Assembly: GCF_000478275.1 (NCBI RefSeq)
Contig: NZ_ASJB01000015.1
Location: 93,615 to 157,614 of the forward strand
Source: Amycolatopsis orientalis DSM 40040 = KCTC 9412
Lineage (GTDB): Bacteria; Actinomycetota; Actinomycetes; Mycobacteriales; Pseudonocardiaceae
Length of the DNA stretch: 64,000 nucleotides
Reading direction: 5' to 3'
Of this stretch, positions 63,215-64,000 are shown one piece after another; positions within the stretch are counted from its first letter, which is position 1, and each line of letters begins with the position of its first letter. Below the pieces are notes generated by a model. It did not search any database, had not been told where the DNA came from, and saw only the letters and a list, made by a program, of their open reading frames with translations. A program made the position numbers and the translations under genes.

Positions 63215-64000
63215 TTACGCGGGCTGGATGCTGATGGGCTCGTGCTCTGAGGCGTAGCGCTGAGCCCAGGGGTAGTCCGGTTTCCCGCTGGGGGAACGCC
63301 CGATCTCTTCGGCGAGCCAGAGGGTGCGCGGCACCTTGTACCCGGCGATCTCGGTCCGCACATGGGCTTCGAGCGCGGCGAAGTCCAGTTCCCGGCCGGA
63401 CCTCGGCTGGATCACCGCGGCCACCCGCTGGCCGAGCCGGTCGTCGGGGATGCCGATGACGAGCGCGTCGAAGACGTCCGGATGTGACTTCAGGGCACCC
63501 TCGACTTCCTCCGGGTACACCTTTTCGCCGCCGGTGTTCACACACTGCGAGCCCCGGCCGAGCAGGGTCACCGTGCCGTCTTCCTCGTAGCGCGCGTAGT
63601 CACCCGGAACGACGTACCGCTTGCCGTCGACCTCGATGAAGATCTTCTCGGTCTTGGCGGGATCCTTGTAGTAGCCGAGGGGGACGTGACCGCGGCGCGC
63701 GATCAACCCGATCGCGCCGGGCTTCGGGTCGACGAGCCCGCCGTCGTCGTCCACCAGGATCGCGTCCTTGCCGAAGCTGACCCGGGGACCGGCGGAATGA
63801 TCGGAATCCTTGCTGACCATGCCGATACCGGTGAACCCGCTTTCGGAGGAGCCGATCGCGTCGGTGATCACCACGTTCGGGAGCATCGCCAGGAATTCCT
63901 GCTTCACCGACTGGGAGAACAGGGCGGCGTGGCTCGACACCGCGACGATCGACGACGCGTCGTAGTCGCCCTCGCGGTAGGCGTCGATCAGCGGCCGCGC
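63215..64000 (-). CDS. AMP-binding (acyl-CoA ligase-type) enzyme, 5' end cut by window edge
   Basis: The last 262 codons of an ANL-superfamily adenylating enzyme; the N-terminal part with the ATP P-loop lies to the right. Visible motifs are ITDAIGSSESGFTGIGMVS (A5-like), PGDYARYEEDGTVTLLGRGS (A7-A8) with CVNTGGEKVYPEEVEGALK (hinge), and the A10 lysine in IGRSPSGKPDYPW. Resembles fatty-acyl-CoA ligases (FadD). Substrate unknown. Confidence 0.9.
   Translation of the reverse strand, partial: ARPLIDAYREGDYDASSIVAVSSHAALFSQSVKQEFLAMLPNVVITDAIGSSESGFTGIGMVSKDSDHSAGPRVSFGKDAILVDDDGGLVDPKPGAIGLIARRGHVPLGYYKDPAKTEKIFIEVDGKRYVVPGDYARYEEDGTVTLLGRGSQCVNTGGEKVYPEEVEGALKSHPDVFDALVIGIPDDRLGQRVAAVIQPRSGRELDFAALEAHVRTEIAGYKVPRTLWLAEEIGRSPSGKPDYPWAQRYASEHEPISIQPA

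Overview
The window is GC-rich actinobacterial chromosome, most likely from a member of the Pseudonocardiales and probably Amycolatopsis. The evidence is the gene order, many actinobacteria-specific DUF families, frequent GTG and TTG starts, 1-4 nt start/stop overlaps, and the style of the intergenic palindromes. The genus is an inference; no rRNA, tRNA, CRISPR array, phage or insertion sequence was found. About 60 protein genes fill nearly all of it. Two are cut by the window edges: a DUF222 protein on the left and an AMP-binding enzyme on the right.

Region 1 (1.4-14.8 kb) is a core block whose order and orientations match M. tuberculosis Rv2689c-Rv2703: TrmA-type RNA methyltransferase, KimA/APC permease, the TrkA-type pair ceoB-ceoC, DUF3159, an OB-fold protein, an alpha/beta hydrolase-like protein, DUF3710, dut, DUF3093, DUF4193, cei, suhB, ppgK and sigA. 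Region 2 (36.1-50 kb) holds the rest of that neighbourhood (the Rv2707-Rv2710 equivalents): YihY-type membrane protein, DUF3039, DUF3099 and sigB. In mycobacteria sigA and sigB lie only a few kb apart; here about 34 kb separates them.

The insert between and around the two sigma genes is accessory. It contains an F420/LLM oxidoreductase; a methyltransferase coupled to an unrecognised membrane-anchored protein; a two-component system; an amino acid permease facing a glutamine-synthetase-like gene with a degenerate cysteine-protease-like partner; a self-regulated alpha/beta hydrolase-TetR pair; a xylose-type ABC operon (xylFGH plus ROK repressor) with a perfect palindromic operator; a helicase; an RND exporter; Spo0M-like and HD-domain proteins; psuG with a PfkB kinase; an M20 peptidase; a class II methyltransferase-like protein; and dtd.

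Region 3 (50-64 kb) has a class I fumarase, two tandem paralogous lipoproteins, a 2-aminoethylphosphonate catabolic operon (FAD oxidoreductase, PhnX-like hydrolase, PhnSTUV-type transporter) with a GntR regulator and no PhnW, an APC permease, a secreted trypsin, a nitronate monooxygenase and the start of an acyl-CoA-ligase-type gene.

The most unusual signal is a set of recurrent palindromic elements in at least five sequence families, mostly between convergent genes, where they probably act as bidirectional terminators. Family A: 11398, 19709 and 33905. Family B: 33759, 45034 and 51981. Family C: 6167, 28765 and 58751. Family D: 33995 and 61868. Family E: 40456. One family A copy lies in frame inside a coding sequence (19709-19791), and three copies from three families are stacked at 33759-34047.
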